Shown: positions 33,323 to 42,428 of the stretch, one piece after another
Layout of the letters: every line of letters begins with the position of its first letter
Position numbering within the stretch: position 1 is the stretch's first letter
Assembly (NCBI GenBank): GCA_963823165.1
Contig: CAWGKV010000044.1
Location: 248,001 to 312,000, forward strand
DNA length: 64,000 nucleotides
Origin: Roseiarcus sp963823165
Lineage (GTDB): Bacteria; Pseudomonadota; Alphaproteobacteria; Rhizobiales; Beijerinckiaceae
Direction of reading: 5' to 3'
Position numbers and translations under genes: made by a program
Notes under the pieces: model-generated
Told to the model about the DNA's origin: nothing
Seen by the model: the letters and a program-made list of their open reading frames with translations, nothing else
Databases searched by the model: none

Positions 33323-34885
33323 ATGACGGAAGGCACATCCTGGAGCGGACAAGCGGCAGAGCCGCGGCGCCCGTCGTCGACGACCCTGCGCCTCTACAAC
33401 ACCCTGACCCGGCGGAAGGAGACGTTCGCGCCGATCGATCCGGCCGCGGTGCGGGTCTATGTCTGCGGCCCGACGGTCTACGACTTCGCCCATATCGGCA
33501 ACGCCCGGCCGGTCATCGTGTTTGACGTGCTCTTCCGCCTGCTCCGTCACCTCTACGGCGCCGGGCATGTCGTCTACGCCCGCAACGTCACCGACGTCGA
33601 CGACAAGATCAACGCCCGCGCCGGGCGGGACTTTCCAGACCTGCCGTTCAACGAGGCGATCGCCCGGGTGACCGAGGCGACCGAACGCCAGTTTCACGAC
33701 GACGTCGCGGCCCTCGGCGCTCTGCCGCCGACCGTCGAGCCGCGCGCGACCGGGCACATCGACAAGATGCGCGAGATGATCGAACGCCTGATCGCGCTCG
33801 GCGTCGCGTATGTCGCCGAGGACCATGTCCTGTTCTCGCCTTCGGCGATGGACGCCTTGCCGGCCGCGCCTCGCTACGGCTCGCTGGCGCGGCGCTCGCT
33901 CGACGAGATGCTGGCTGGCGCGCGGGTCGACGTCGCGCCTTACAAGCGCGATCCGATGGATTTCGTGCTGTGGAAGCCGTCGAAGCCGAAGGAGCCGGGT
34001 TGGCCGAGCCCAGCCGGCATCGCCCCCCCAGGGCGTCCCGGCTGGCACATCGAATGCTCCGCCATGTCGATGGCGGAGCTGCTCGAGCCGTTCGGCGGCG
34101 GCCTTTTCTGCGACGACCCGAGCCGCAACGTGTTCGACATCCACGGCGGCGGCATCGACCTCGTCTTTCCCCACCACGAGAACGAGATCGCGCAGTCCTG
34201 CTGCGCCTTCGGCTCCGAACGCATGGCCAATTATTGGATGCACAACGGCTTCCTGCAGGTCGAAGGCGAGAAGATGTCGAAGAGCCTCGGCAATTTCGTC
34301 ACCATCCGCGAGCTGCTCGATACGCCAAGCTTCGGCGGGCGAAATTGGCCAGGCGAGGTCTTGCGGCTCGCGATGCTGCGCACCCACTATCGCCAGCCGA
34401 TCGACTGGACGGTCCGGGCGCTCGAGGAGGCCGAGAGCACGCTCGACCGCTGGTACGAGGCGGCGGGCGACGCAGAGCCGGCGGACGCAGTTGCGCCCGA
34501 CGTTCTGGAGGCGTTGAGCGACGACTTGAACACTCCCTCCGCCTTGGAAGAGCTTCATAGAATCGCGCAGCCGCAGAATTCTGGCACGCTTAGGTCGAGC
34601 GCCAATCTACTTGGTTTGTTGCAGGAAACGCTTTCGGCCCGCAGAGAGCGAAGGCGGAAAGAAAATTTGAGCCGCCTGGAAGGCGAATTGAGCCGTCTTT
34701 GGGAATCAACCGGAGAGTCGTCGCCCACTGTCACGTCTTACATCGCTCGGCTTGTTGAAGAACGCGACGAAGCTAGGGCGAAAAAAGACTGGGCTGAATC
34801 TGACCGGTTGCGGAATCGACTCGCCGAGCTCGGCATCGTTGTCAAGGACTCCAAGAGCGGCACGACCTGGGACTTCAAGCGATGA
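33323..34885 (+). CDS. cysS: Cysteinyl-tRNA synthetase
   Basis: 520 residues. Class I signature HIGN (FAHIGNARP near 54), zinc-binding CGPT near 47, HIECSAM near 228, HHENEIAQ near 266 and KMSKSLGN near 304. Catalyses charging of tRNA-Cys. The region encoding about residues 408-490 is visibly different in base and codon use (AGA, AGG, CTA, CTT, TTG codons; lower GC) from the rest of the gene, suggesting a replaced anticodon-binding section. Forms an ATGA overlap with the downstream GNAT gene. Confidence 0.95.
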   Translation: MTEGTSWSGQAAEPRRPSSTTLRLYNTLTRRKETFAPIDPAAVRVYVCGPTVYDFAHIGNARPVIVFDVLFRLLRHLYGAGHVVYARNVTDVDDKINARAGRDFPDLPFNEAIARVTEATERQFHDDVAALGALPPTVEPRATGHIDKMREMIERLIALGVAYVAEDHVLFSPSAMDALPAAPRYGSLARRSLDEMLAGARVDVAPYKRDPMDFVLWKPSKPKEPGWPSPAGIAPPGRPGWHIECSAMSMAELLEPFGGGLFCDDPSRNVFDIHGGGIDLVFPHHENEIAQSCCAFGSERMANYWMHNGFLQVEGEKMSKSLGNFVTIRELLDTPSFGGRNWPGEVLRLAMLRTHYRQPIDWTVRALEEAESTLDRWYEAAGDAEPADAVAPDVLEALSDDLNTPSALEELHRIAQPQNSGTLRSSANLLGLLQETLSARRERRRKENLSRLEGELSRLWESTGESSPTVTSYIARLVEERDEARAKKDWAESDRLRNRLAELGIVVKDSKSGTTWDFKR

Positions 34886-35379
34886 CCGTCTCTCTGCGCC
34901 CTTACGTTCCCGCCGACGCCCGCCGCTGCTTGGAAATCTTCCGCACGAGCATCGAGGAGCTGGCGGCGGAGGACTACGACGCGGATCAGCGGGAGGCGTG
35001 GGCCTCGACCGCCGACGACGAGGACGCATTCGCCGCAAAACTCGCGGGCGCGCTGACGCTGATCGCCGTGATCGACGGCGCGTCCGCCGGCTTCGCCAGC
35101 CTCAAGGGCGGCGACCTCATCGACATGGTGTACATCGCCCCCGAGTTCGCCGGCCAGGGCGCGGGTCGCGCCCTCGTCGACGCACTGACGAAGCTCGCGG
35201 CCGCACGGGGAGCCAAGCGCGTCACGGCCGAAGTGAGCGAGGCCGCAAAACCCCTGTTCGAGCGTCTCGGCTTTACTGCGGAAAAACGCAATCTCGTGCG
35301 CGTCGGCGACGAATGGCTCGCCAACACCACCATGGCGAAGTCACTCGGCGCGGACCCCGTTCCGCCGACCCGGCACTGA
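34882..35379 (+). CDS. GNAT family N-acetyltransferase
   Basis: 165 residues. Acetyl-CoA-binding motif A is MVYIAPEFAGQGAGRALVDAL near residues 76-96, preceded by the N-terminal LRPYVPADARRCLEIFRTS typical of the YhbS/PhnO-like GNAT group. Substrate unknown. Translationally coupled to cysS and 10 bases before cimA, so it is probably one transcript. Confidence 0.85.
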   Translation: MTVSLRPYVPADARRCLEIFRTSIEELAAEDYDADQREAWASTADDEDAFAAKLAGALTLIAVIDGASAGFASLKGGDLIDMVYIAPEFAGQGAGRALVDALTKLAAARGAKRVTAEVSEAAKPLFERLGFTAEKRNLVRVGDEWLANTTMAKSLGADPVPPTRH

Positions 35380-35389
35380 CGAGGATCCG

Positions 35390-36985
35390 ATGGCCCGAGA
35401 ACGGCTCTATCTGTTCGACACTACGCTGCGCGACGGCGCGCTGACGACCGGCGTCGACTTCTCGCTCGACGACAAGCGCAACATCGCGGCCATGCTCGAC
35501 CGGCTCGGGATCGACTACGTCGAAGGCGGCTATCCGGGAGCGAACCCGCTCGACACCGAATTCTTCAGGCAGAAGCCGACGAAGCGCGCCCGCTTCTGCG
35601 CCTTCGGCATGACCAAGCGGCCCGGCCGCTCGGTCGGCAACGATCCCGGGATCGCCGGGCTCCTGGCGTCGGACTCGGACGCGATCGTCTATGTGGCCAA
35701 ATCGTGGGACTACCATGTGCGCGTCGCGCTCGGGTGCACGCTCGAGGAAAACCTCGACGGCATCGCCGACAGCGTCAGGGCGGCGGTCGAGTCGGGCCGC
35801 GAGGCGATGGTGGATTGCGAGCACTTCTTCGACGGCTACAAGGCCAACCCGAAATACGCGCTCGCCTGCGCCAGGACCTCGATCGAGGCCGGGGCGCGCT
35901 GGGCGGTGCTGTGCGACACCAACGGCGGCACGCTGCCGCACGAGATCGAGCGGATCGTCGGCGAGGCCGCGCGCGTGATTCCCGGCGACCGGCTCGCCAT
36001 CCACGCCCACAACGACACCGGCAACGCGGTCGCCAATTCGCTCGCCGCCATTCGCGCCGGAGTCCGTCAGGTGCAGGGCGCGCTGAACGGCCTCGGCGAA
36101 CGCTGCGGAAACGCCAATCTCGTGACCCTCATCCCGACGCTCGCACTGAAGGAGGAGTTCGCCGAGCGCTTCGAAACCGGCGTCAGCCCCGAGTCGCTGC
36201 GCCAGATCACCCATATTTCGCGCGCCTTCGACGAGCTGCTCAACCGCTCGCCGAACCGGCACGCGCCTTACGTCGGGGCGTCCGCCTTCGCCACCAAGGC
36301 AGGCATTCATGCCTCGGCGCTGGCCAAGGACCCGCGCACCTACGAGCACGTGACCCCTGAGAGCGTCGGCAACAAGCGCGCCGTTCTCGTCTCCGACCAG
36401 GCCGGAAAGTCGAACCTCCTGTCCGAGCTCGACCGGCTCGGGATCGAGGCCGATCCGAACGATTCGCGCCTTACCCGCCTGCTCGACATCGTCAAGGAGC
36501 GCGAGGCGCAGGGTTATGCCTACGAGGCGGCCGACGCGTCGTTCGAGCTTTTGGCGCGCGGCGTGCTCGAGGGCGTACCGGAGTTCTTCGACGTCGAAAG
36601 CTTCCATGTCGGCGTCGAGCGCAAGGTGGTCGCGCCGGGCGTGACCTATTCGGCCTCGCAGGCGGTGGTGAAGATCCGCATCGGCGACGAGCGGCTCATC
36701 TCCGCCTCGGAAGGCAACGGCCCGGTCAACGCGCTCGATCTTGCGCTGCGTAAGGACCTCGGCGTCTATCAGAAGCATATCGAGAATTTGGAGCTGCGCG
36801 ACTATCGCGTGCGCGTCTTCCAGGGCGGCACCGACGCGGTGACGCGGGTCCTGATCGAGTTCGGCGACGGGGCGGAGAGCTGGTCGACGGTCGGGGTGTC
36901 CGGCAACATCATCGACGCCTCATTCCAGGCGCTGGTCGACGCGATCGTCTACCGGCTGGTCAAGCTCGGCGTGCCGGCGCAGTAG
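35390..36985 (+). CDS. cimA: (R)-citramalate synthase
   Basis: 531 residues of the CimA/HMGL family. The N-terminal TIM barrel has the FDTTLRDGALTTGVDFS substrate/metal motif near residue 6 and HAHNDTGNAVANS near 205 for the divalent metal. The C-terminal roughly 150 residues are the LeuA-type allosteric dimer domain. It condenses pyruvate and acetyl-CoA to citramalate, opening the threonine-independent route to isoleucine. 2-isopropylmalate synthase is longer in the N-region and lacks the GYPGANPLD segment, which is why I prefer CimA. Confidence 0.9.
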   Translation: MARERLYLFDTTLRDGALTTGVDFSLDDKRNIAAMLDRLGIDYVEGGYPGANPLDTEFFRQKPTKRARFCAFGMTKRPGRSVGNDPGIAGLLASDSDAIVYVAKSWDYHVRVALGCTLEENLDGIADSVRAAVESGREAMVDCEHFFDGYKANPKYALACARTSIEAGARWAVLCDTNGGTLPHEIERIVGEAARVIPGDRLAIHAHNDTGNAVANSLAAIRAGVRQVQGALNGLGERCGNANLVTLIPTLALKEEFAERFETGVSPESLRQITHISRAFDELLNRSPNRHAPYVGASAFATKAGIHASALAKDPRTYEHVTPESVGNKRAVLVSDQAGKSNLLSELDRLGIEADPNDSRLTRLLDIVKEREAQGYAYEAADASFELLARGVLEGVPEFFDVESFHVGVERKVVAPGVTYSASQAVVKIRIGDERLISASEGNGPVNALDLALRKDLGVYQKHIENLELRDYRVRVFQGGTDAVTRVLIEFGDGAESWSTVGVSGNIIDASFQALVDAIVYRLVKLGVPAQ

Positions 36986-37082
36986 GCGCGTTGAGTGAGT
37001 TTGTCTTTTTCGCCGGCTCCGCAAACGAAAATCGCTCCCAGGAAGCTTTTGTGCTACCCATCATGAGGCGTGAGGACGCTCC

Positions 37083-38852
37083 ATGGCGGGAATGCGCAAG
37101 ATCGCTGCGATCTTGGTCTCAGATGTCGTTGGATACAGCCGGCTTGCCGGCGCCGACGAGGACCGCATTCTGACCCGTCTGCGGACCCTTCGCAGCGATC
37201 TGACCGATCCAGCGATCGCCGCACATAACGGGCGAGTCGTTAAGCGCACCGGTGACGGCAGCCTCGTCGAGTTTCGCAGCGTGGTCGACGCGGTGCGTTG
37301 CGCGATCGAGGTGCAGGACGCGATGGTGGAACGCAATGCGGGCGTGCCGGCCGATCGTCGCATCGAATTCAGGATCGGCATCCATTTGGGCGACGTCGTC
37401 GAGGAAGCCGACGGCGACCTGATGGGCGACAGCGTCAATATCGCCGCACGGCTGGAGGGCATCGCTGCGCCCGGCGCGATCTGTCTTTCCGAGGACGCCT
37501 ATCGGCAGGTGAGAGGGCGGCTCGAACTCGCGGTCAGCGACCTCGGCCCGAAAGAGCTCAAGAACATCGCCGAGCCGGTCCGGGTCTATTTGCTTCACGT
37601 CGGCCAGCCCGCTCCCTCGAAATCCGCGCCGGCATCCGCGTCCGAAAAATCCATCCCGCCGCGCTTTTCCATCGTGGTCCTGCCATTTGAGAACATAGGC
37701 GGCGATCCCGAGCAGGAGTATTTCGTCGATGGCGTGACCGAGAGCCTGACCACCGATCTCTCGCGGGCCAAAGGCTCCTTCGTGATTGCACGGAACACCG
37801 CGTTCACGTTCAAAGGCAAGCCGATCGATGTGATGAAGGTCGGTCGCGAGCTGAATGTGCGCTACGCTTTGGAAGGAAGCGTCCAGCGCCGCGGCGATCG
37901 GATGCGGGTGAACGTTCAACTCGTCGATACGGAGAGCGGAAATCAAATTTGGGCCGATCGGTTCGACAAACCCGTAGCGGACTTTTTCGACATGCAGGAC
38001 GAGATTGTCGCGCGGCTCGCCAATCAGCTCCGCACAGAGCTTGTCTCCGCCGAAGCCCGCCGGTCCGAACGGGCGCCAAGTCCCGATTCGCTCGACCTTC
38101 TTTTTCAGGGCGCGGATTGGCTCAATAGGGGGCCCACATCCGAAAACTTGACCCGCGCGCGCGGCTTTTTCGAACGCGCCCTTGCGCTCGATCCGAGCAA
38201 CGTCCTCGCGCTCGTCGAGACGGCGATGGTGGATTTCCTCGTTGCAACGTATTTTTATCCCGAAGACAGGGCCGCACGGCTGGAGCGGGCCGAGGCCGCG
38301 TCCATCAAGGCGCTTTCACTGGCTCCTGAAAACGCCTTCGCGCACCTGAGTTTGGGCGTTGTCCTCGGCGTCACCAACCGGCCCCATGAGGCAATCGCCG
38401 AATGCGAGCGGGCCCTGGCGCTCGATCGGAATTTGGCCTTCGCGCACGCAGCGATCGGCATGTACAAAGCGTATGTCGGTCACGCAGAGGAGACCGAGGC
38501 TCACGTCCAGGAGGCTCTTCGGCTCAGTCCTCGCGATACAGGGGCGTTCTTTTGGCTGACCTTTGTCGGCGTCGCCAAGATCTACCTCGGCCGGAATGAG
38601 GAGGCGATCGTTTGGCTGCGGCGATCCATCGAGGCCAACCGCAACAATCCAATGAGTCACTTCTCACTAGCAACGGCATTGGCGGCTCTCGATCGGCTGG
38701 AAGAGGCGCGGGCCGCAGCCCGGGCCGGACTCACGCTGAATCCCCAGTTCACGATCGCACGGCTCCGAGCCTCCTCTGCGAATTCGACGAATGTTGTGGG
38801 GCGCGACCGCTTCATCGACGGGTTGCGCAAGGCCGGAGTCCCTGAACAATGA
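37083..38852 (+). CDS. Class III adenylate/guanylate cyclase with TPR repeats
   Basis: 589 residues. N-terminal cyclase homology domain (about 1-165): metal-binding Asp in ILVSDVVGYSRL and the second metal Asp in KRTGDGSLVEF, with GIHLGDVV and DSVNIAARL. A middle domain (about 195-330, SIVVLPFENIGGDPEQEYFVDGVTESLTTDLSR) is the FlgO/TolB-like segment common in rhizobial cyclases. From about 340 to 570 there are several tetratricopeptide units (ALDPSNVLAL, ALSLAPENAFAHL, ALALDRNLAFAHA). Likely makes cAMP in response to an unknown signal. Monocistronic. Confidence 0.9.
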   Translation: MAGMRKIAAILVSDVVGYSRLAGADEDRILTRLRTLRSDLTDPAIAAHNGRVVKRTGDGSLVEFRSVVDAVRCAIEVQDAMVERNAGVPADRRIEFRIGIHLGDVVEEADGDLMGDSVNIAARLEGIAAPGAICLSEDAYRQVRGRLELAVSDLGPKELKNIAEPVRVYLLHVGQPAPSKSAPASASEKSIPPRFSIVVLPFENIGGDPEQEYFVDGVTESLTTDLSRAKGSFVIARNTAFTFKGKPIDVMKVGRELNVRYALEGSVQRRGDRMRVNVQLVDTESGNQIWADRFDKPVADFFDMQDEIVARLANQLRTELVSAEARRSERAPSPDSLDLLFQGADWLNRGPTSENLTRARGFFERALALDPSNVLALVETAMVDFLVATYFYPEDRAARLERAEAASIKALSLAPENAFAHLSLGVVLGVTNRPHEAIAECERALALDRNLAFAHAAIGMYKAYVGHAEETEAHVQEALRLSPRDTGAFFWLTFVGVAKIYLGRNEEAIVWLRRSIEANRNNPMSHFSLATALAALDRLEEARAAARAGLTLNPQFTIARLRASSANSTNVVGRDRFIDGLRKAGVPEQ

Positions 38853-38898
38853 CCGCCGCGCGCGGCTCGCAGCGATCCTCGCCGCCGAAGTCGTGGGC
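38851..38898 (+). pseudogene. Relic of a second cyclase N-terminus
   Basis: Just after the cyclase gene, a frame encodes RRARLAAILAAEVVGSR, matching the universal start of rhizobial class III cyclases (RLAAILAADVVGYSRL). The match ends abruptly at the region encoding the cytochrome P450 C-terminus. It looks like the surviving start of a second, truncated cyclase gene. Confidence 0.45.
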
Positions 38899-40266
38899 TC
38901 ACGCAGCGTCCAGCCGAAAAAAGGGCTCGTAGGACGGCTCGGTTGTTACGCGGCCGACGGGCAACACAGGCGGGGCGCCTGGCAGGCTGATCCTGTGGCG
39001 GGACAAGAGCTGCGCCATGACCATCTCGGCCTCCGACAATGCAAACCAAAGGCCGATGCAAATGCGCGGTCCCACGCCAAATGGAATAAAGGCCGGCGTC
39101 TGCGTCCACGGGGCGGCTTTTCCGGCGAATCGACCGGGAAGAAAGGCCGTCGGCCTATCCCAGAATCTGCGATGGCGATGCATCACCCATGGGCTGATCC
39201 ACACCTGCGTGTCGGCGCCGATTTTCTCGCCGCAAATGTCGTCGGGTCCATTTGCGACGCGAACGATTTGAGGAACCGGCGGATAGAGCCGCAAAGCCTC
39301 CAGGAGCACGTTGCGCAACCGCGGCCAGTTCTGGATATCGTCGAGGCCGTCGACCCGCTCCGGCCGAAACGCGGCGATTTCCTCGCGGACGCTCTTCTGT
39401 TCTTCGGGATCCATCGCGAGGAGATATGAGGCCCAGTACATCAGTCGCGCCGTCGTTTCAGACCCGGCGAAAAACATGGTTGCGCATTGGTCGCGGATTT
39501 CGACGTCCGATAGCGCTTCGCCGGTTTCCGCATCCCTGACGCTCAACAACAGATCAAGGAGGTCGCGATGGGCCGCCGGACTCCGCGACGCCCTGCGTCG
39601 CCTGATGATCTGATCGATCGCCGCGCGCCAGGGCTTCTGGAACCGCGCGCGCCTGGTGTTGGCGAAGGCGAAGCTGTTTTCGCTTTTCGCAAACCCGTCC
39701 AACAGGGTCGGCCGTCCGGGTCCTTCGATATAGTGGCGGGCCATATCGCGCAATTTCGCGCGGTCGCCGCTTTCCGGCAGGGAAAACAGGGCGCGCAACA
39801 CCGCCTCAAAGGCCGTATCCTGAAAAACCTTAGAGAGATTGACCCGCGGCGACTTTTCAATCGAACGCAGCAGGTGAAGACCCGCGTCGCGAAAATGCGG
39901 CAGCAGCTGGCCAATGGCGGCGGGCGTGAACGTCGGCGCCAGCAGACGCCGCTGACGGCGCCAATCGGCGCCTTCCGCGAGAAAGAGCCCTGAACCGATG
40001 AGCGGACGCGCGACACGAGGGATCGAGGTAGGTCGCCTGTAATTCCCGGCATTGGTCGTCAGCACATGACGCACGCCTTCGGGGTCGCTGACGAGGAGGC
40101 TTTCAATCCCCAGCACGCGGTTTGGGATGTAAAGCTTATCGAAAGCGTAGTCCGGCCAAATCGACAGAGTTGAGCGCGTCACGTTCCAGAGGAGACGCCA
40201 GACGGGCAATTCTCTCGGGTGAACCCTCGGCGCGGGGGGGACGAAGGGCAGGCTCTGGGCGGTCAT
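38899..40266 (-). CDS. Cytochrome P450
   Basis: 455 residues. The haem ligand is Cys403 in FGVGPRICIG. The I-helix oxygen-activation motif is FAGSETT near 253, the K-helix ExxR is EALRLYP, and the N-terminal half includes the WRRQRRLLAP C-helix. No membrane anchor is obvious, so it is a soluble bacterial P450. The sequence resembles CYP families with broad hydroxylase roles, but substrate is unknown. No ferredoxin or ferredoxin reductase gene is adjacent. Divergent from the metallophosphoesterase gene; its 3' end abuts the cyclase relic. Confidence 0.93.
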   Translation of the reverse strand: MTAQSLPFVPPAPRVHPRELPVWRLLWNVTRSTLSIWPDYAFDKLYIPNRVLGIESLLVSDPEGVRHVLTTNAGNYRRPTSIPRVARPLIGSGLFLAEGADWRRQRRLLAPTFTPAAIGQLLPHFRDAGLHLLRSIEKSPRVNLSKVFQDTAFEAVLRALFSLPESGDRAKLRDMARHYIEGPGRPTLLDGFAKSENSFAFANTRRARFQKPWRAAIDQIIRRRRASRSPAAHRDLLDLLLSVRDAETGEALSDVEIRDQCATMFFAGSETTARLMYWASYLLAMDPEEQKSVREEIAAFRPERVDGLDDIQNWPRLRNVLLEALRLYPPVPQIVRVANGPDDICGEKIGADTQVWISPWVMHRHRRFWDRPTAFLPGRFAGKAAPWTQTPAFIPFGVGPRICIGLWFALSEAEMVMAQLLSRHRISLPGAPPVLPVGRVTTEPSYEPFFRLDAA

Positions 40267-40395
40267 GGCGACCTCTCCGCCTTTGCGACCTTCGATCCTG
40301 GCGCCGATTTTTTTCTATAGGCAAGGGAATAGACCGCTCTCGCCCGGAGTCTCTCTCATGACCGGCGCTTTCTCGCCGGCCAAAAGGAGAGAACC

Positions 40396-41322
40396 ATGGC
40401 CGACGACTTCGCGGGCGGGATCGACCGCCGGCAGACTCTTCGATGCATGCTCTGGGCGGGGACCGGCGTCGTCTGGACGGTCGCGGGCGGCGTGCCCGCC
40501 TCGCGCCTGATCGGCTCGGCGAAGGCGGCCGACGGAAGCTTTTCCTTCGTCCAGATTTCCGACAGCCACATCGGCTTCTCAAAGCCGGCGAACCCCGACG
40601 CGCGCGCGACTTTCGAAGTCGCGATCAACAAGGTTCTCGCCATGCCGGGGAGCCCTTCCTTCGTCATCCACACCGGCGACGTCACCCACACTGCCAGTCC
40701 TGCCGAGTTCGACGACGCGCTGCAGATGCTGAAGCGCGCCAAGCTCGACGTTCATTACGCCCCCGGCGAGCATGACATCACGGACGCGGCGACGCGGACC
40801 GCGTATCTCGACCGGTTCGGCAAGGGCGCGACCGGCGGCGGCTGGTATTCGTTCGACCACGGCGGCGTGCATTTCGTCTCGCTGGTCAACGTCGTCGACC
40901 TCAAGGCGAACGGCCTCGGCTCGCTCGGGGCGGAGCAGCTCGAGTGGCTGGAGGACGATCTCAAAGGGAAGTCCTCCTCCACGCCGATCGTTCTCTTCGC
41001 CCACATCCCGCTCTGGATGGTGGCGCCAGAGTGGGGCTGGGGCACGGAGGATTCTGGCCAGGCGCTCGGCTACCTCGCTCGGTTCGGCTCGGTCACCGTG
41101 CTCAACGGCCACATCCATCAGCTGATGCAGAAGGTCGAGGGGAACGTCACCTTCCATACCGCGCGCTCGACCGCCTTTCCGCAGCCCGCCCCCGGGACGG
41201 CGCCCGGTCCGGGGCCCAAGCGCGTGCCGGCCGGGGAGCTGCGAAAATGGCTCGGGGTGCGCGAGGTCGCCTATTCGCCGATGCCGGCCGACCTCGCCGT
41301 CACCGATTCGGATTTGTCATGA
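40396..41322 (+). CDS. Metallophosphoesterase, Tat-exported
   Basis: 308 residues. N-terminal twin-arginine-type signal (DRRQTLRCMLWAG...) and a calcineurin-like fold with all metal motifs: SDSHIG near 53, HTGDVTH near 91, GEHD near 120, AHIPL near 198 and NGHIHQ near 238. Probably a periplasmic phosphohydrolase. First of a group with cytochrome c, an ECF sigma factor and an anti-sigma factor, so it may be a target or sensor of that stress system (inference). Confidence 0.87.
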   Translation: MADDFAGGIDRRQTLRCMLWAGTGVVWTVAGGVPASRLIGSAKAADGSFSFVQISDSHIGFSKPANPDARATFEVAINKVLAMPGSPSFVIHTGDVTHTASPAEFDDALQMLKRAKLDVHYAPGEHDITDAATRTAYLDRFGKGATGGGWYSFDHGGVHFVSLVNVVDLKANGLGSLGAEQLEWLEDDLKGKSSSTPIVLFAHIPLWMVAPEWGWGTEDSGQALGYLARFGSVTVLNGHIHQLMQKVEGNVTFHTARSTAFPQPAPGTAPGPGPKRVPAGELRKWLGVREVAYSPMPADLAVTDSDLS

Positions 41323-41533
41323 AGGTGGCCGCGAACAGGCGAATGGTCCCCTCCTTCTCCGAAAGGCCGGGAAGGCGGGCCCTTTGCGTGCTTCGTGGAG
41401 AGCCTGGCGCTCTTCGTGTTTCCCTCTTTTCAGCACCAAGGGCGCCACGGCTACAGGAAGGGCACAAAATCAGAAGGTCCAGCATCTCCACGCGTAAGAG
41501 GGAAAAGAGAACGGAACTTCTCATCGCGCTGAT

Positions 41534-41876
41534 GCTTGTATGCGCCTTCGCGCAACCCGCGTCGGCCGGACCGCTGCGCGGCGACGCCGCGCGCGGCGAA
41601 GAGGTGTATCAGGTTTGCACGGATTGCCACTCGCTCGACAAGAACGATGTCGGACCGCGCCACCGCGGCGTTTTCGGCCGCAAGGCCGGCTCCTTGCCCG
41701 ACTACAACTATTCGCAGGCGCTGAAATCGGCCAATATCGTCTGGAACGAGGAGACGCTCGACACGTGGCTGACCGACCCGCAGGCGCTCGTCCCCGGCGC
41801 CAAGATGGTCTTTCATCTGGCGAACCCGCAAGACCGGGCCGACGTGATCGCCTATCTCAAGGAGCGGGCGAAGTGA
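41534..41876 (+). CDS. Periplasmic class I cytochrome c
   Basis: Mature domain of about 100 residues with CTDCH haem motif and the axial methionine in PGAKMVFH, the pattern of cytochrome c2-type electron carriers. The start is uncertain. The coding frame upstream reads KREKRTELLIALMLVCAFAQPASA, an excellent signal peptide whose basic n-region begins before the ATG at 41534, but no ATG, GTG or TTG lies there. In-frame ATGs at 41319 and 41343 would add about 65-72 residues of unlikely sequence. A small indel near 41500 or an atypical start is possible. Follows the metallophosphoesterase gene. Confidence 0.75.
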
Positions 41877-41900
41877 GCCCCGCGCCCTGAAAATCCACGC

Positions 41901-42428
41901 ATGACGCCCTCCGCCGCCGAGCGTTTCCGCGCCATCGTGCCGCCGCTGATCGACGACGCCTATACGCTCGCCAAATGGCTCTGCCGCAATCCGGTCGACG
42001 CCGAGGACATCGTGCAGGAGGCGGCGCTGCGCGCGCTCAAGGCCCTCGAGACGACGTCGGTCGAGCGGCCGAAGGCCTGGTTTCTGGCGATCGTGCGCAA
42101 CGCCGCGATCTCTTGGATGGCCCGCAACCGGCCAAAGGACGTCGCCTACGCCGGCGACGCGGCCGACCTCGACGCGCTCGATCCGCGCCTCGGCGAGCCC
42201 GCGCCTGACCCCGAGGCGGCGTTGATCGCGCTCGAGGACGGCGAACAGCTCCGCCGGGCGATCGCCGCGCTGCCGGCGCCGCTGCGCGAGACGCTGGTGC
42301 TGCGCGACGTCAACGGCCTCTCCTATCGCGACGTCGCCGAGGCGACCGGCGCGCCGATCGGCACCGTCATGTCCCGTCTCGCCCGCGCACGGAGCGCGCT
42401 GGCAAAGATGCTGAAAGCCGAGCCATGA
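41901..42428 (+). CDS. ECF-type sigma-70 factor
   Basis: 175 residues with sigma region 2 (AEDIVQEAALRALKALE, near 35) and region 4 with its helix-turn-helix (LPAPLRETLVLRDVNGLSYRDVAEATGAPIGTVMSRLARARSAL, near 125-168). No other domains. It overlaps the downstream anti-sigma gene by ATGA, the usual ECF/anti-ECF layout, so it likely controls its own operon and envelope genes such as the cytochrome c. Confidence 0.92.
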   Translation: MTPSAAERFRAIVPPLIDDAYTLAKWLCRNPVDAEDIVQEAALRALKALETTSVERPKAWFLAIVRNAAISWMARNRPKDVAYAGDAADLDALDPRLGEPAPDPEAALIALEDGEQLRRAIAALPAPLRETLVLRDVNGLSYRDVAEATGAPIGTVMSRLARARSALAKMLKAEP

